From the NCBI GenBank assembly GCA_015680685.1, contig MNCI01035702.1, positions 98,417 to 162,416 on the forward strand: a DNA stretch of 64,000 nt, given 5' to 3'. The position numbers and the translations under genes are program-made. This DNA comes from Gnetum montanum (Eukaryota > Streptophyta > Gnetopsida > Gnetales > Gnetaceae). This document shows, one piece after another, positions 46,076 through 58,139 of this stretch (the stretch's first letter is position 1; each line of letters starts with the position of its first letter). The notes under the pieces are model-generated. The model was not told the DNA's origin. It saw nothing but the letters and a program-made list of their open reading frames with translations, and did no database searches.

Positions 46076-46615
46076 AGTGCTCCAAAAGATTAGCAACATG
46101 CTAGTTTAAAGTCTTGGTAGACTGTGAACCCAGTTAAGGTCCTGGTAGATGGTGATGTGCTAGTTTATAGTCCTAGCAGATTGCTAGATGCTAGTTTAAC
46201 ATTGTAGCAGATAGTGGATGTTGTGCTAGTTTAACGTCATGATCCAAGGATGATCTGTGCCAATTTATAGTCATAGCAGACTATCTGTGGCAGTTTTTTC
46301 CATCATGATGGACGAGTGCTTACCTTGCTTGTGTGAGGTGCAATGCTGCATGTGTAGTGATGCTATGTGCTTGCAAGATCTTGCAAAAATCAACTAGAAG
46401 ACATGGCACCTATTGTAAACAGAGTTAAAATGCACAAATGAAAGGAAAGCAATGTGAAGAGTGATAGTTTTAGGTCATTCCAGGCTACATTGGTAGTTTA
46501 AGGTCATTTTTGGCAATCAAGTGTTGCTAGTTTTGGGTTATTTCAAGCCATTGCTAGTTTAAGGCCATTTTAGGCCATCGCTAGTTTAAGGCCATTTCAA
46601 GCCATGTAGTTTTTG
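46076..46615 (-). repeat. Tandem-repeat blocks of element G after protease
   Basis: Two blocks. At 46076-46290 units read, on the minus strand, CTGCTATGACTATAAA.TAGCAC with 35-45 base spacing. At 46460-46610 units read GGCTTGAAATGGCCTTAAACTAGC. Both match the repeat classes of element F (blocks 3 and 1 respectively), here only 170 bases apart. That suggests that everything between the two classes (antisense unit, RT, RNase H, integrase) was lost in an ancestor of G. Confidence 0.75.
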
Positions 46616-46943
46616 CAATTTTATTTTTATGATTTTTATGTGTTTTTGATATTTTTCATATGCAATGTGTAAGCTAAGTTGATGAATGCATAAATAAAGC
46701 AAAAAAGTATATGAACAAAACAAAATGCGTGATCTAAGCGAGTAGGAAAAATGTAAATGTGTAAGTTAGTGCAATGCAAATGAAAGTAAAAAATGCATGG
46801 CAAGTCGAGGCAAGGGATAGATAGGTGCCTTACACATTTTTGGCCAAGGGAGTGCCTTGATCAGACAGTTGTTTCCTAATCTAGTTTGGATTAGGAGATG
46901 AGTAGGGCCGAGGGTCCTTTGGGAGGGTATTGGCTTCAACCAC

Positions 46944-49900
46944 TCATTTGGGTGTGTTAGCCTTATGTGTTGTGTTGGTTACCTTAGATGCATCACTAAG
47001 AAACTCCACCTTTGACAGTTGCTCCATTCCTATGTTGTGGATAGCCAAAGGGGAGGCATTATCACTGTGGATGATAACTTGACCACCTTCATATGGAAGG
47101 TGGACTTCTTGGTGGATGGGAGATGAGATGACCCATAGTTGAGCTAGCCAAGGCCTACCCAAAATTAGGTTGAAGCCTAGAATATCCTCTATGATAGTGA
47201 AATCCATGTTGGTGGGGAATTGCTCTCCTACCACGAAGGCTATGTTGATTGTACCCTTGATGGTGTTACGTGATCCATTGAAGGAATTTAAACACATGGT
47301 TTTGGTTGGCTTGATTTTGTCTTCCAAGCCTAGCTTGTCAATGACAAAGTACACGACTATGTTTGTTGCTGCACCACCATCATCAACATGCACTGTACAG
47401 ATTGTGCATTTTCCAACACATATGCTAATTAAAAATGGAGCTGTAGTGACTTCCCCTCATTTAGGATTAACCTTGACTACATCGTTGTGAAATGCTAGGG
47501 TTGTTGAATTTGATTCCTATGATGAAGGGGGCAACATCGTTCCATGAGTGATATTGTCATCTGCAGGGATGTCCTCTGTAATAGGAATGAAGGCCAACAT
47601 CTAGGACAATGCTTGGCAATGAGTAGATGAGGTGATGACTAGGTCATACAAGCTCAACATTGTGTTCTTTTGCTTGAGCATTTTTTTACATGGTTTAATG
47701 AAACTAGAAAGTCCTTGTTGGCAACTGTTGTGTTTGCCTTGACTTCCTTCATGCAGCTTGAGAGACAGATCTCTCATAGAGGGGACTTGGGCTTGGGTTG
47801 CTTGGCCTGCTTGGGGGTAGGGGCCCCAATGTTTGATTGTTGCTTGCTAGTTATGGCCTTTACTTTGGCGATGGGTGTTGTGAGATGCTTGTTCATCCTC
47901 TTGCATTACCATTTGGTAGGCCTACCGGGGTTGCCAATGGAGTCAACCCTCAAAGGAGGAGAGGTTGAGATGTTACCCACTATTGGGCTTTAGGTAGGTG
48001 AGGGACCATCACATTGTGGCACCCTTATGAAAAATGGTGGTTTAGGAGTTGTTGTCAGACCAATTCATTATGGCACCTTGATGATGAAAGGTTGCTTAGT
48101 GGTTGTTGTTGTTGCATCATGCTAGTTTAACATCTTAGCAGATGGTTAGTTTGGTTGCCAGTTTAACATCTTAGTGGATGATTGTTGTGGGATCTTGAGC
48201 ACAAAGGGTGTTGTGGGTGCTTGAGGTGGCACTTTGATAACAAAGGAAGGCCTCTTACTTACAGAGGCTGAGGGGATCCTTGCCTTGTTAGGAAGCACAC
48301 AGATCAAAAAAGGTTGTTGTGCAGGTTTAGACTTGACACCTACACTGATGGAGTTTATGGCATAGGGGGAATTATTTGCATTGGATTGCCTTACTACATC
48401 GAGCACTAGTTGGCCCTGTTCTATCATTCTTTGTAGGTCATCCTACAAAGCATGAAAATTATTCTTACTATGACTAGACATCTGGTGGTAATGATAGTAT
48501 TAGTCCAGCTTGAAATGTTTTGGGACTAGGGGCTTTTTTGATACTGCTAAGGTGGGGCTTCTTAGTAGCTCATAGTACCTATCATGTTTTTGGTGGGCTA
48601 TTTTTGATACATATTTGTATTGGATTTGCCCGACTTTTAGGAGGTGCTCTAAGTAATTCAGAGGGTTCCATTGATAGTAGTGTATACTTTGAGTGATCCT
48701 TGCACTTAAAGTTGGACCTTGGGGTGGCCCCTACCAATGTAGGCAAGTTGGTGGCAAAGTTGGCAGCTTTGTGAGTTGGGGCCTTGGGCTGCTTAGCCAT
48801 CGGGCCTCAGTTGATTGCCTTTGTACTTGTGGCTACTATTTCCACTATTGCATTTTGCTTGCACACATGTTGGTTTCTATAGTCCATGTAGATTGGGTCA
48901 TTAATAACTTGCATTGCCTCTTCTATGCCCTTCATTTGGGCAAAGGCTTGGCTGAGAGACATTAGGGCTAGGTAGTATAGTTTAGACTTGATGAAGTCGT
49001 TCACCACATCCTTGAAGATGGTTAGGAGATGCATCTCTGCTAGGGGTTCATGAATTTCACTCAATGTGGGGTTCCAACATTGAAGGAATTTTGGCATGGG
49101 CTCTAGGGGCCCCTGCTTGACCTGCATGAGCTAGTTGAGGGTTGCTTCAGGCTTTAGGTTGTACCTAAATATTGTCACAAAATAGCTTATGAGATCCTTC
49201 AAAGAAGAGATTGAGGCCTTAGGTAGCACATGAAAATAGTCTAAGCCTTGCTAGTGAGTGACATGGAAAACACACACATGATGGCATGTGGCCAGGCTTG
49301 AGGGAGTAATCACTTGGATCGAAATGTGACTAAGTGTGTGTTGGGGTCCCCTTCACCATTGTACTTGGTGAGTTGAGGTAGCTAGAACCCAGTTGGGAGA
49401 GTCAGGGATGGAACTGTAGGACTTATGGGGTCATCCTAGTAAAAGTCACCTTGATGGTTTTGGAGGAGGTAGCTTTGAGTTGGTTGATCTCCTCCATCAA
49501 ACTTTGGATTAGCTAGAAAGCTTGGGGATGTGCTAGCTGATTGCATTGGTTAGGCTTATGTTGGTTGCATAGCATAGGGTCAGATTGTTTGTTGCAAAGT
49601 TTGTCATTTTAACTTCGTAGCAGATGATTGTTTCTAGTTTAACGTCATAGTGGATAGTCGTTGCTAGTTTAATGTCATAGCAGATGATCATTGCCATTTT
49701 AACATCATAGTGGATGATCATTGCTAGTTTAACATCATAGTGGATGAGTTTAGTTGATGCATTGGTTGAGCGATGGACATGGTGATTAAGGTAGGTGACA
49801 CACAAGTGGGTTGGAAAAACATCGTGGGCATTAATGAGACAAAATAGATGTAGGATGCTTGAGTTATCTAGGGCTAGGAGGTGGCCCCTACATGAGCATA

Positions 49901-50040
49901 GGGTTGGGAAAATGTAGTAGTCACTTGCAAGGAAGGCTAAATTGGCATGGTCATAATCTTGGAGAGGATGGGTGGACCGAACCAAGGAGGGACCATACTA
50001 GGGAGTGGTTGTTGGAAGATGGTATAGATGGAGCTCTTGC
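46944..50040 (-). pseudogene. Element G gag-protease, decayed
   Basis: Homologous to 4624-7841 of element F. LTKYNGEGDPNTHLVT-type start of the capsid domain at about 49370; EIHEPLAEMHLL, KSKLYYLALMSLSQAFAQMKGIEEAM at 49060-48920; a Pro-rich linker at 48430-48140. Protease at 47393-46944: MHVDDGGAATNIVVYFVIDKL, where a VDDGAA active site is expected, and FNLILGRPWLAQ. Element-specific tandem repeats of CATCCACTATGATGTTAAACTAGCAA type are embedded at 49600-49760, within the N-terminal part, and translate as repeated IHYDVKLAMI-like peptides. Stops throughout. Confidence 0.8.
49600..49760 (-). repeat. Tandem repeats within element G gag
   Basis: Five units with a period near 36 bases, core CTATGATGTTAAACTAGCAA on the minus strand. 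This is the same signature as the untranslated-region repeats, here inside the coding frame; a single pair also occurs at 48118-48180. Confidence 0.75.
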
Positions 50041-50872
50041 ATTTGGAGTGGGCCTCAAACTCATCTTCTTTCTCCTATGAGGCTTCCTTGTAGGTTATTC
50101 CTACATCATGCTCATTTGCATGAATGAGTTGGAACAATAGTTGGTGGTAGGACTCCGTGAGTGGGATTATGTCGAACAAGGTAGGGTTGTACTCTCATCC
50201 ATCTTGATGGACTCATTAATAATCTTGTTTTACCTATAGGTCAAGGTGATCCATTGGTAATCCTACATGGATTTTGGCACAAAAAAATTATCTTGTTTGT
50301 GGCTTAGTGCAGCACGCTTTGGATGGATTGTGGTATCAAATGTGTTAGACATTGATGTGGAAGGTTGATCTAGATTCATGTTCATAGATCAGGTTGTGAG
50401 AGTTACTGTTTGTAGAAAACAACTAACTCTAAAAATTGCAAAAAAATGACTAAGTCTACTAGTAGTAGAAAAATGGCTAAATATAAAAGTGTAGAAAAAT
50501 GGCTAAGTGTGGAAACTGCAAAAAATTGTCTAAGTGTAAAACTATAGGAAATTTGGCTAAGTATAAAAATGCAAAAAAAAAAATAAAAAATGCTAAGTAT
50601 GGAAATGTAGAAAAAATGTTAAGTATGGAAATGCAGAAAAAATGCTAACTGTGAAAGCTACTAAAAATGGCTAACTCTGGTGCTATGCTCACTATGCTAG
50701 AGCCAGTTATGCTCTCTTGAGCACCTAGAATTTTGGTTAAGTGCCAAAAATATGCTTTGGCTTTTGTCTAGTGGGGTTCCAAGGGAACCAATAATAGGCT
50801 CTAATCTACATCAATTGGTGGTGTAGAGAGAACTCGGGACAACAATCAGAAAATGTAGAAGCAAATGGTAAG
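50041..50872 (-). other. Element G leader with A-rich repeats
   Basis: Between primer site and gag. At 50415-50680 about eight degenerate units of GGCTAAGTATGGAAATGCAGAAAAAA (plus-strand reading), period near 30 bases. No ORF of note. Confidence 0.6.
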
Positions 50873-50890
50873 GCCCTCCTTCTAGCGCCA
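50873..50890 (-). other. Primer-binding site of element G, tRNA-Asn type, intact
   Basis: TGGCGCTAGAAGGAGGGC on the minus strand, five bases from the LTR end. By recall it matches the complement of the plant tRNA-Asn 3' end exactly and retains its CpG, unlike the element F copy. Confidence 0.75.
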
Positions 50891-50895
50891 AAAAC

Positions 50896-52310
50896 TATAA
50901 CAATCGAAAACTTTGGTGGCTAGAATCACCGAGGGGTCAATGGATGCACAACCTTAACCCTACCTTCATGTGAGGGTCTTGTTGGAAATAGAGGAAGAGC
51001 ATCCTAAACAGTCTTATTGATTGAATAAGAACTTTGTTGGTTGCAACTGGGGTGGTGGGTGCAATTGGGGGGTGGCGTAGTTAGTCGAAATGTAAATGCA
51101 AGTGACGTGAAATGGTACTAAGTGTCAAAGCGATGCTTCATGATGCTAATTATAGAGTGTAGCTAAGGGTTTTAATTGAAATGAGGGTGTTAACCCATAG
51201 AGACTACCACTCAAGTGTAGTACAGTGTGAAGATGCATGAAAAAGTGTGAAAAGATGAAAGAAAAATGTAAGAAAATGCTAGAAATGGGAGAGAGAAATG
51301 GAACACCACCCCAAATGGGAGTGTAGTTAACTCCAGAAGGATCTTAGAAGGTACACAGTGCACAACAGGTGTAGTGGGAGTGTAGTCATAACCTTAATGA
51401 TGTCGAGCTATGAAGTTTGGTGCTTGCCATGATGAACTGTGCTTGTCGGGTTAGTCGTTGCAATGTACCATGTAGTGTAGGGATCCACGAGACTCCTATG
51501 TATCATGCGGTGCAAGGCTACAATGGGGATATAATGTACCATGCAATGCAGGGCTACAATGGGGCCATGATGTATCGTGTGGTGTGCTCTAGGTCTTATC
51601 CATCCATGGAGCTACGTGCCAAGATGCCAAAATGCAAAATGCCAAATGAAAGTGCCAATTTCCAACCAGTGAAAAATGGAAGCCCCCTAATACATTGGGG
51701 TGCAGGCGTATTTATAGGGCTAGGATTAACCCAAAATGTAGATTGGGTGCCACATGGTAGTCTGATAGGTGGGACTATGAGAAAATTCAAATAATTTTCT
51801 AAGTTTGGAGGTGACTAGAAAAGTTCAAAAATTTTTCTAACTTTAGCTACTACGCTTGCCCTATGGTATGCATAGGACACAAGATGCTCCTTGGGGATAG
51901 TGTGTAGCATGGACACTTAGAAGAATCTAGTAAAAATTGTAGTGTTTAGTTTTGTTATGCTAGCTACACTCTGGAGCGTAGCAGGAGGGGTAGCCTTAGG
52001 AGTTAGAAAATCTAACAAATTCCTCCTCCATGTTGAGCTATCTTGATAGCTTCTTGCCTAACACTTAGGCATAACTAGCCATTGAAAAGTATGCTATGTT
52101 GGCTATGCATAGCAACCTAAGAGATAGAAAATTTTTTGAACTATTTTCTCCATTCCAAGCCATCTTGAAAACTTTTGGCTTGGCACTTGAGAAAATTGGC
52201 CATGGAAGTGTGTGCTACACTGGCTATGCTCTAGAGCATAGCATGTAGAGTGAGAGCATAACAGAACAAATTTGCTATGCTTTAGAGCATAGCATGTAGA
52301 GTGAGAGCAT
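50896..52310 (-). repeat. Element G 5' LTR, truncated
   Basis: Aligns with the 3' LTR (39604-41220) but lacks its first 200 or so bases; no TGAAACACC is present at the upper end. Near the break a segment of about 38 bases containing TTTAGAGCATAGCATGTAGA is duplicated (52225-52260 and 52272-52310). A perfect 20-bp palindrome GCTATGCTCTAGAGCATAGC lies at 52223-52242. TATAAATA at 51709-51716. Confidence 0.8.
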
Positions 52311-52312
52311 GT

Positions 52313-53340
52313 AGATTGAATCGGGGGCATTGAATGTTTTCCATACACCAACTTGTAGTAAGAGTAGTCAATAGGAAGTTCCCATGTTGAATGGTAAGTC
52401 CAAAGGGCATCATTAAGTTTTGTACTCCAATCTTTCCTATATTTGCTAATGGTCTATGTTAGTATTTTGTGATCTCCTAGTTGGTTACCTATGCTTGATT
52501 GTTGGCTTGGGGGTGGTAGGGTGTTGTTAATTTATGTTCAATCCCAAGAATTACATTAACTTTCTAAAAGTGGCACCTGTGAAGTAAGTTCCATTGTTAG
52601 AAATTAGTCAAGGTGGCACCCCAAACCTATTTACAATATTTTGTTGTATAAATTTAGTAGTAGTGGATAATGTACTATTAGTAACAACTATTGCTTCTGC
52701 CCATTTTTTGCACTAGTCAACTGCTACAATAATATATGCCTTTTCATTGGACATGGGTGTGATGGGACCCATGAAGTCAACGCCCCATATGTCAAAAGGT
52801 TCGAGTGGTTGAATCCATTATTGAGGACCTTCCATGTGAGTGGTCATCCCCTCATCTTATTGACAATGTTCATAAGATTTGACAAACTAGTGGGCATCCC
52901 TAAAGATTATAGGCCAATAATGTCCTGCCATTAGGATTTTTATGGTTGTGTCTCCCTGCATAGTGGCATCCGTAAGGCCCTTCATGAGAATCTTGGAGAA
53001 CACATAGTTGATCTTCGTTAGGGACACACCAATGAATTAGGCGTGCACACCCTATAAAGATGTCTATTTATTTATATGAAGTATTTGGCTTGATGGAGAA
53101 ATTTTTGCTTCTTTCTAAAGTCAAGATCTTATGGCATCTCTTAAGTAAGAAGATAAGTGAGGATGCCATTGTACCATGTTGTTTCTATAGGTGTTTGATC
53201 ATTTATTACTTTTGTAAAGAGGAGTTTGTTTGGAAATTGATTAGAGATCAGGCTCTCCTCCTCTTTCTTATCCCATCTTAAGTGAGAGAGGTGGTTAGTG
53301 AGCACATTCTTGGCCCCTTTTCAATCCACCATTGTGAGAT
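52313..53340 (-). pseudogene. Integrase of the upper Athila-like unit, C-terminus lost
   Basis: Minus strand: DIWGVDFMGPITP with first catalytic Asp (about 52790), YIIVAVD, LISNNGTYFTGA where the second Asp is Asn (about 52605), decayed Glu region (QANNQA then a stop), RKDWSTKLNDALWTYHS and LPIDYSYYKLVYGKHSMPPIQ (about 52440-52330), after which element G begins. A zinc-finger remnant lies at 52860-53060. The missing C-terminal domain is not found at the other side of G. Confidence 0.8.
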
Positions 53341-53347
53341 CGAATTC

Positions 53348-53632
53348 CTATAAGATCACAAGCCACCATATGACACAAGGACTCACTATTGGCTTATTCA
53401 TAAGGAAGTTGATTACACTATGGTCCATGTGCAAAAATACTTTGTAGCCAAGCACATAGTACCTAAACTTTTCAAGAGCATACACCACTACCATTAGTTC
53501 TTTTTTCATGGTTGTGTAATTTAATTGTGCTCCCACAATGCTTTGAGTCATACATTGGATGTAGTATGGACATTTCTTGTTGTCCATATGCATGAGCAAT
53601 GCTCCTAAGGCATAGTTAGATGCATCCATCAT
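53348..53632 (-). pseudogene. RNase H of the upper Athila-like unit
   Basis: MDASNYALGALL keeps the first catalytic Asp, followed by KKELMVVVYALEKFRYYVLG with the catalytic Glu and FLHMDHSVINFLMNK with the third acidic residue. It is open for 94 codons and is the best-kept domain of this unit. Typical gypsy RNase H. Confidence 0.85.
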
Positions 53633-53639
53633 GATGTGG

Positions 53640-54545
53640 AAGCATCTAAACTAGTCTGGTGCTCATAGGATTACTGTTTCTATGAGTTTCTCCTTTAATT
53701 ATTAAAATGCATGTTCACATTCCTTAGTCCAGATGAAAGGTGCATCTTTCTTTGTAAGTTCTACCAATAGTTTTGCAATCTTAGAGATACTCTTTATGAA
53801 TCACCAGTAGTAGCTAGTGTGTCTAAGAAATGGCCAAACATCTTTAACTATTTCTAGCTAGCATGTTATTCCTTGGATGACCCTTATCTTTTCTGAGTCT
53901 ACCTCAATCTCTTTTTGCAAAATTTAGTGCCCTAGTACAATGCCTTCTTAGACCATGAGATGGCTCTTTTGCTAGTTGAGCTACAAGTTTGTTTCAACAC
54001 ATCTCTTCAATACTTGCTCAAGGCTTGCTTAAACATAGCTCCATAGGTGGAGAAGTCATCCATGAAGACTTCCACACCACTATTGATCTATTGCTAGAAA
54101 ATACTAAGGACCATGCATTAAAATGTTGTAGGGGTATTTCACAGACTGAATGACATCTTACAATATGCAAAAGTTTCCCATGGATTTGTGAATGTTATCT
54201 TGGCTTGATCTTCTAGTGCAATTTGGTTTTGGCTATAACCACTATAACCATTTAGGAAGCTATAATAACAATGCCTAGGTATGGTGTTCAACACTTGATC
54301 CACAAATGATAATAGAAAATTATCTTTAAATGTTGCCATATTCAATAGATTGAAGTTGATGCAGACCCACCATTTGCCACATTTCTTTAGCACAATTACA
54401 AGTGGGATAACCCACTCACTATCCATGATGTGATAGATAAACCCCACTTTGTGGAGTTGTTTAATCTCCTCCATGATAATATACTTCAACTTGGGATTCA
54501 GCCACCTCTGTGGCTACCTTCTAGGCTTTATGGTTAGGTTAGTAT
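53640..54545 (-). pseudogene. Reverse transcriptase of the upper Athila-like unit
   Basis: KQLHKVGFIYHIMDSEWVIPLVIV, KCGKWWVCINFNLLN, FVDQVLNTIPRHCYYSFLNGYSGYSQNQIA, FAYCKMSFSL (54490-54140), then VFMDDFSTYGAMFKQAL with an intact MDD-type catalytic box at about 54060. Several stops and one or two frame changes follow towards RNase H. Confidence 0.85.
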
Positions 54546-55010
54546 AAATGTGATGCTAGCATATCCTTGGATCAATTCCTGTTAGCTTAGGATACGACCA
54601 AGCAAAGTATGTTGGCCATTTGTGAACTACCTTTAATAGCTTTTCTTTTTATTTAGGAGCAAGTTTGGCATTAATTATGACTAGTTTACCATTTTTTAAA
54701 AATGAATATTCCATATTGGTTAGTAAATTTTTTAGCTCTAGGGGCTCCTGCTTGAAGTTATTAGGGATTTACAACTCTCCCCCATAGGTATCATCATCTT
54801 CATCAAAGAGTTGGGAATGAACTTGTTCAAGTTTATCCATGCCTTCAACATAAGCACATGTTAGGCTCTTAGTTGGTTCCATGCATAATGTGCTACTATC
54901 TAAGTTAGATATTAGCCACTGGATGCCCTCCTAGTTTTTTGGCTGCTGCATATAGACACCTTTGAATATTGATTTCTTGTGCACACTGACTACATGCTTT
55001 AATGTATTTA
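54546..55010 (-). other. Protease-RT linker of the upper unit
   Basis: The corresponding linker in the lower unit is 30461-30929. Short similar segments and stops only; no domain recognised. Confidence 0.45.
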
Positions 55011-55019
55011 CTTTTAATG

Positions 55020-55440
55020 GATCAAATCTTCTGCATGAAATTGCACCCATTATCACTGTACCTGATGCATGGAATATGCTTCTTCTCTATCTTGCCCAAT
55101 TTATTTTCCTTGGATATTTCCAAAGAGATATCCCTTAAGCCTAAACATGCATTGACCATGCTTAACCAAGCTCTTCCCATAATGATGGAGAAGTCACTTT
55201 TGTAGTTTTCAACCTTAATCACCAAAAAACTTAGCAGGATAGAACCGCCCATAAACTATGATTGCAATGTCCTCTAGTAATCCCAAATGGGCAATAATTG
55301 ATTGATCTACTAATTTTAGATGGATGTTGCTCTTCTTAAGGGGTGGCAGGTTCTAGGCCTTGTACATGTCATGAGAGATGAGATTAACTCTAGAACTAGA
55401 GTTAAGCAGAGCCTTACATGGGTCTTGTCTAGTGATCTAT
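55020..55440 (-). pseudogene. Aspartic protease of the upper Athila-like unit
   Basis: CKALLNSSSRVNLISHDMY (about 55415-55365) stands where the LLDSGA active site belongs, with Asp changed to Asn. Then EDIAIIVYGRFYPAKF and SDFSIIMGRAWLSMVNACLGL (55252-55130). Aligns with 30930-31320. Confidence 0.75.
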
Positions 55441-55689
55441 AGGTAAATGAGTTAACTTCTTAGGTTAGATATTTTCGTGGAAATATTGCCAACCTTGATT
55501 CAGTCAAAAATAATATGAGTTCGCATCACAATGCAAATTTGAGGCAACAATTAGTTTGAAGGGTTCTTGAAGGTATTTGATATAGAGGATGAGGGTATTG
55601 GAGATGTAGGATGATTAGCCATACTAGGTTGTGTGGGTAGAAGAGGATTACTAGGTCAAAAGAAGGGACCTTTTTCTAGATTGACTATC

Positions 55690-57960
55690 CAAACCACTTA
55701 GCTGGAAAGCTAGTTGTGAATGTATAGCCCTAGTAGCATTTCATTTTTGTAGCTGTGGAAGAATCTCACCCTGCATGAATGGAGTAGGAGGTAACTAGGT
55801 TGAAGGTAGAGATGTGTGTGTAGATGGATGTGGTGGGTGGTATGGATATGGGTTTTTCCTTTGAGTAGATGGTGAATGTTTTTGGTGGTACTTTGGAGGG
55901 TAATAGTCATGCTGAAATGAGGTATGACTTGCAAATGTTTTTGGAGAAACAAGTTGCTGAGCATAGTACCCATATGGATTTGGTTTCCTATAAGGGTATT
56001 ACTACCTTGGTGGTGGCATTTCCCATGATTGTGGTTGGTACCATTATTAGTATTATTCATGAGGTTGTGGAGGAGCTTCGCTTGGTTAGTAAGCTTGTTG
56101 TTGTTGGTGGAACTGCCTTAGATTGCCTTGAGGATAAGGCAATCATCTAGGTGCTTGCCTATGTGCTAGTTTAGGATTCAATTGATATACCCTAGACTCT
56201 TGTAAGTGTAACACCATAGGGAAATAACCCTTTGTATGTTCGTATTAACAAATGTCACAATTAGTTTCATCATCAAAGTTGATTTCAACAACTTCCTCTA
56301 CGACTACATCTTTGCCCTTACCTCTTTGGTAGGCACATTCATCTTCTTTTCATCTTTTGTAGTTATAATCATTATTTTGCTCTTTGGATTCTTCAGCAAT
56401 CTTCATAGGAGTTTGAAGTTTTTCATCTAAAGAGTCCCATAATTTATCAACCTTTGTTGAAATATTAGTAATAGATTTTTGGATGGGCAAGGTGTTCCTA
56501 TTCACCACTTCATCAAGTTGTGACTCCTCCTCGTCATAAAATCGGACCTCCCATTTTTTAATGGAAGGATTCCTATTATACTCTTCTACACTTTTCCTTT
56601 TTCATAGCTCACCTTCTTCTTTTGCTACTTGTTCAATCAGCCTTTGGATCTAACGAGCTCTTAGTTTAAACAATCTCCCTTGGGCATACATCCCAAGAGT
56701 TCTTCTTGTTTTTGCTCTGAGCCCATCTATGATGTGATGAAGTTTTTGCCTTTGAGAATAACCATGGCTAGGACATCAGTGTAAGAGTGAATAGTATCTA
56801 CCCATGGTGGCATCCAAGGGTTCATGTGTTCCTTGTTTCTAGCCTTGGATTTACCTTCTTAGATTAGACACTCTAGACTACATCTGACATTTGTCATTAA
56901 ATAGCTCTAACATGGTAGTCCATCGACAAATGGATTCTAGTTCCAAGGACTGGTACTAGCTTTTAGCTTTCTTGATGAGTATCCTAGGAAAGAGCTTGAG
57001 TTTCTACCACTCATTTTCTATAATTTGTAAGGCATAGACATCATGGAAAGCTTGTAGATGTGTCTATGGATTAGAGTTGTATCCCCCTCAAATCTTGGGA
57101 TAATATTCATGTCTAAGTGTTCGGTCTGGCTATCTTTCATATGCTTGGTTGGAATTCTAACTACCTCTACAATGTTGAGCATACTTTGAGTTACCAATAG
57201 AGGTTCATCATCATCACTATGTCAATGATGGTTTTAGCCACTCTTCAATCTTGATGACCTTCATAGTCATTGTTGTCTCATTGATCACCTTCATCCCTAT
57301 TATTTTGACGACGACTTCTATGAGAACTGTCAGATGAAGAGGAATGTTTAGAATTGGATAAAGAGGATGAAGAGGAAGGTGGACCACCATCGCCATCATA
57401 GTGTTTGCTGTCACTTTTTCACTAATTATGACCACCATACTTAGATCCCTTGCCATTGTGATGTTTGCTTGAGTCCCTACCTTGACTATCACTTTTTCTA
57501 GAACTTGTTTTATGAATAGTTGATTGTAGGTTCAGGGTTGCACCCTCATCACCAACAACAGTGGGTGGAAAATCTTCATGTTAAGAACCTTCAAAGAGAG
57601 GATCCTCATTATCATCTTGATCTAGTAGAAACAAGGGATTAGTGAAATGTTTTCCCTTCATAGCCTCATGGAGCTTCTCCTGATGTCAATCTTGTTTGCA
57701 TTGTGTTTTAGTGGGACGGTAGTCCCAAGTTTCATAACCATTCACAATGTATTCCTCATGAAGATCTACAATGCCCAACATTTTAAGAATTTAAAATAGC
57801 ATCCCAAGCATAGATTGATTGGGGTGTAAGATGATGTTGCCCTCCATATCATGCCATCTTAATTGTTGATCTTGATGTAGTATGAAGGTAAAGTCTAGCA
57901 CATACTCATTTGGATGAATATATACTACTTTGTACTCCTATGGGCTAGGCGGTTTGACAT
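55690..57960 (-). pseudogene. gag of the upper Athila-like unit
   Basis: N-terminal Ser/Arg-rich segment (57500-57220: SSSSSLSNSKHSSSSDSSHRS). Capsid domain at 57070-56560: HLQAFHDVYALQIIENEW, KLKLFPRILIKKAKS, YQSLELESI, FNDKCQ, YSLLH then a run to RTLGMYAQGRLFKLRAR and RLIEQVAKEEGEL. Then FYDEEESQLDEVV, a conserved NCDIC.YEHTKGY motif (about 56260) which may bind metal, and a Tyr/Pro/His-rich tail at 56060-55700. The frame is largely maintained with stops at Gln/Trp sites. Homologues at 31640-33960 and 61026-62900. Confidence 0.8.
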
Positions 57961-58120
57961 CTTCATGTCTATGGGAAGAAGAAGGCATTTTGCAAAACAA
58001 ATAAAATTATCAATGTGCTTAGTGGTTTATATGTCATTGAGAGTAATGTTGATCTTGAGTTTGTCCAACGATATAAATAATATTCACTAATCTAGATAGT
58101 GCATGTTTCAACAAAAAAAG

Positions 58121-58138
58121 TTCCTAGCAATGGTGCCA
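58121..58138 (-). other. Primer-binding site of the upper unit, tRNA-Asp type
   Basis: TGGCACCATTGCTAGGAA on the minus strand, two bases from the LTR end; 13 of 18 positions match the complement of plant tRNA-Asp, and the five differences are all transitions of the deamination type. Confidence 0.75.
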
Positions 58139-58139
58139 A

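Larger units (their letters stand above)
39604..52310 (-). mobile_element. Element G: Tat-like element lacking RT and integrase, carrying a host gene fragment
   Basis: Minus-strand order: truncated 5' LTR (52310-50896), intact tRNA-Asn-type primer site, leader with A-rich repeats, gag-protease (50040-46944), two tandem-repeat blocks, unassigned sequence, LTR-like piece, GC-rich patch, ABCB fragment (plus strand), element-type 3' untranslated region and 3' LTR (41220-39604). It is the same family as F (homologous gag, protease, primer site, LTR start and polypurine-tract region) but of a subfamily with shorter LTRs. No RT, RNase H or integrase motif was found between protease and 3' LTR, so it would depend on other elements for mobility. 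Confidence 0.75.
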
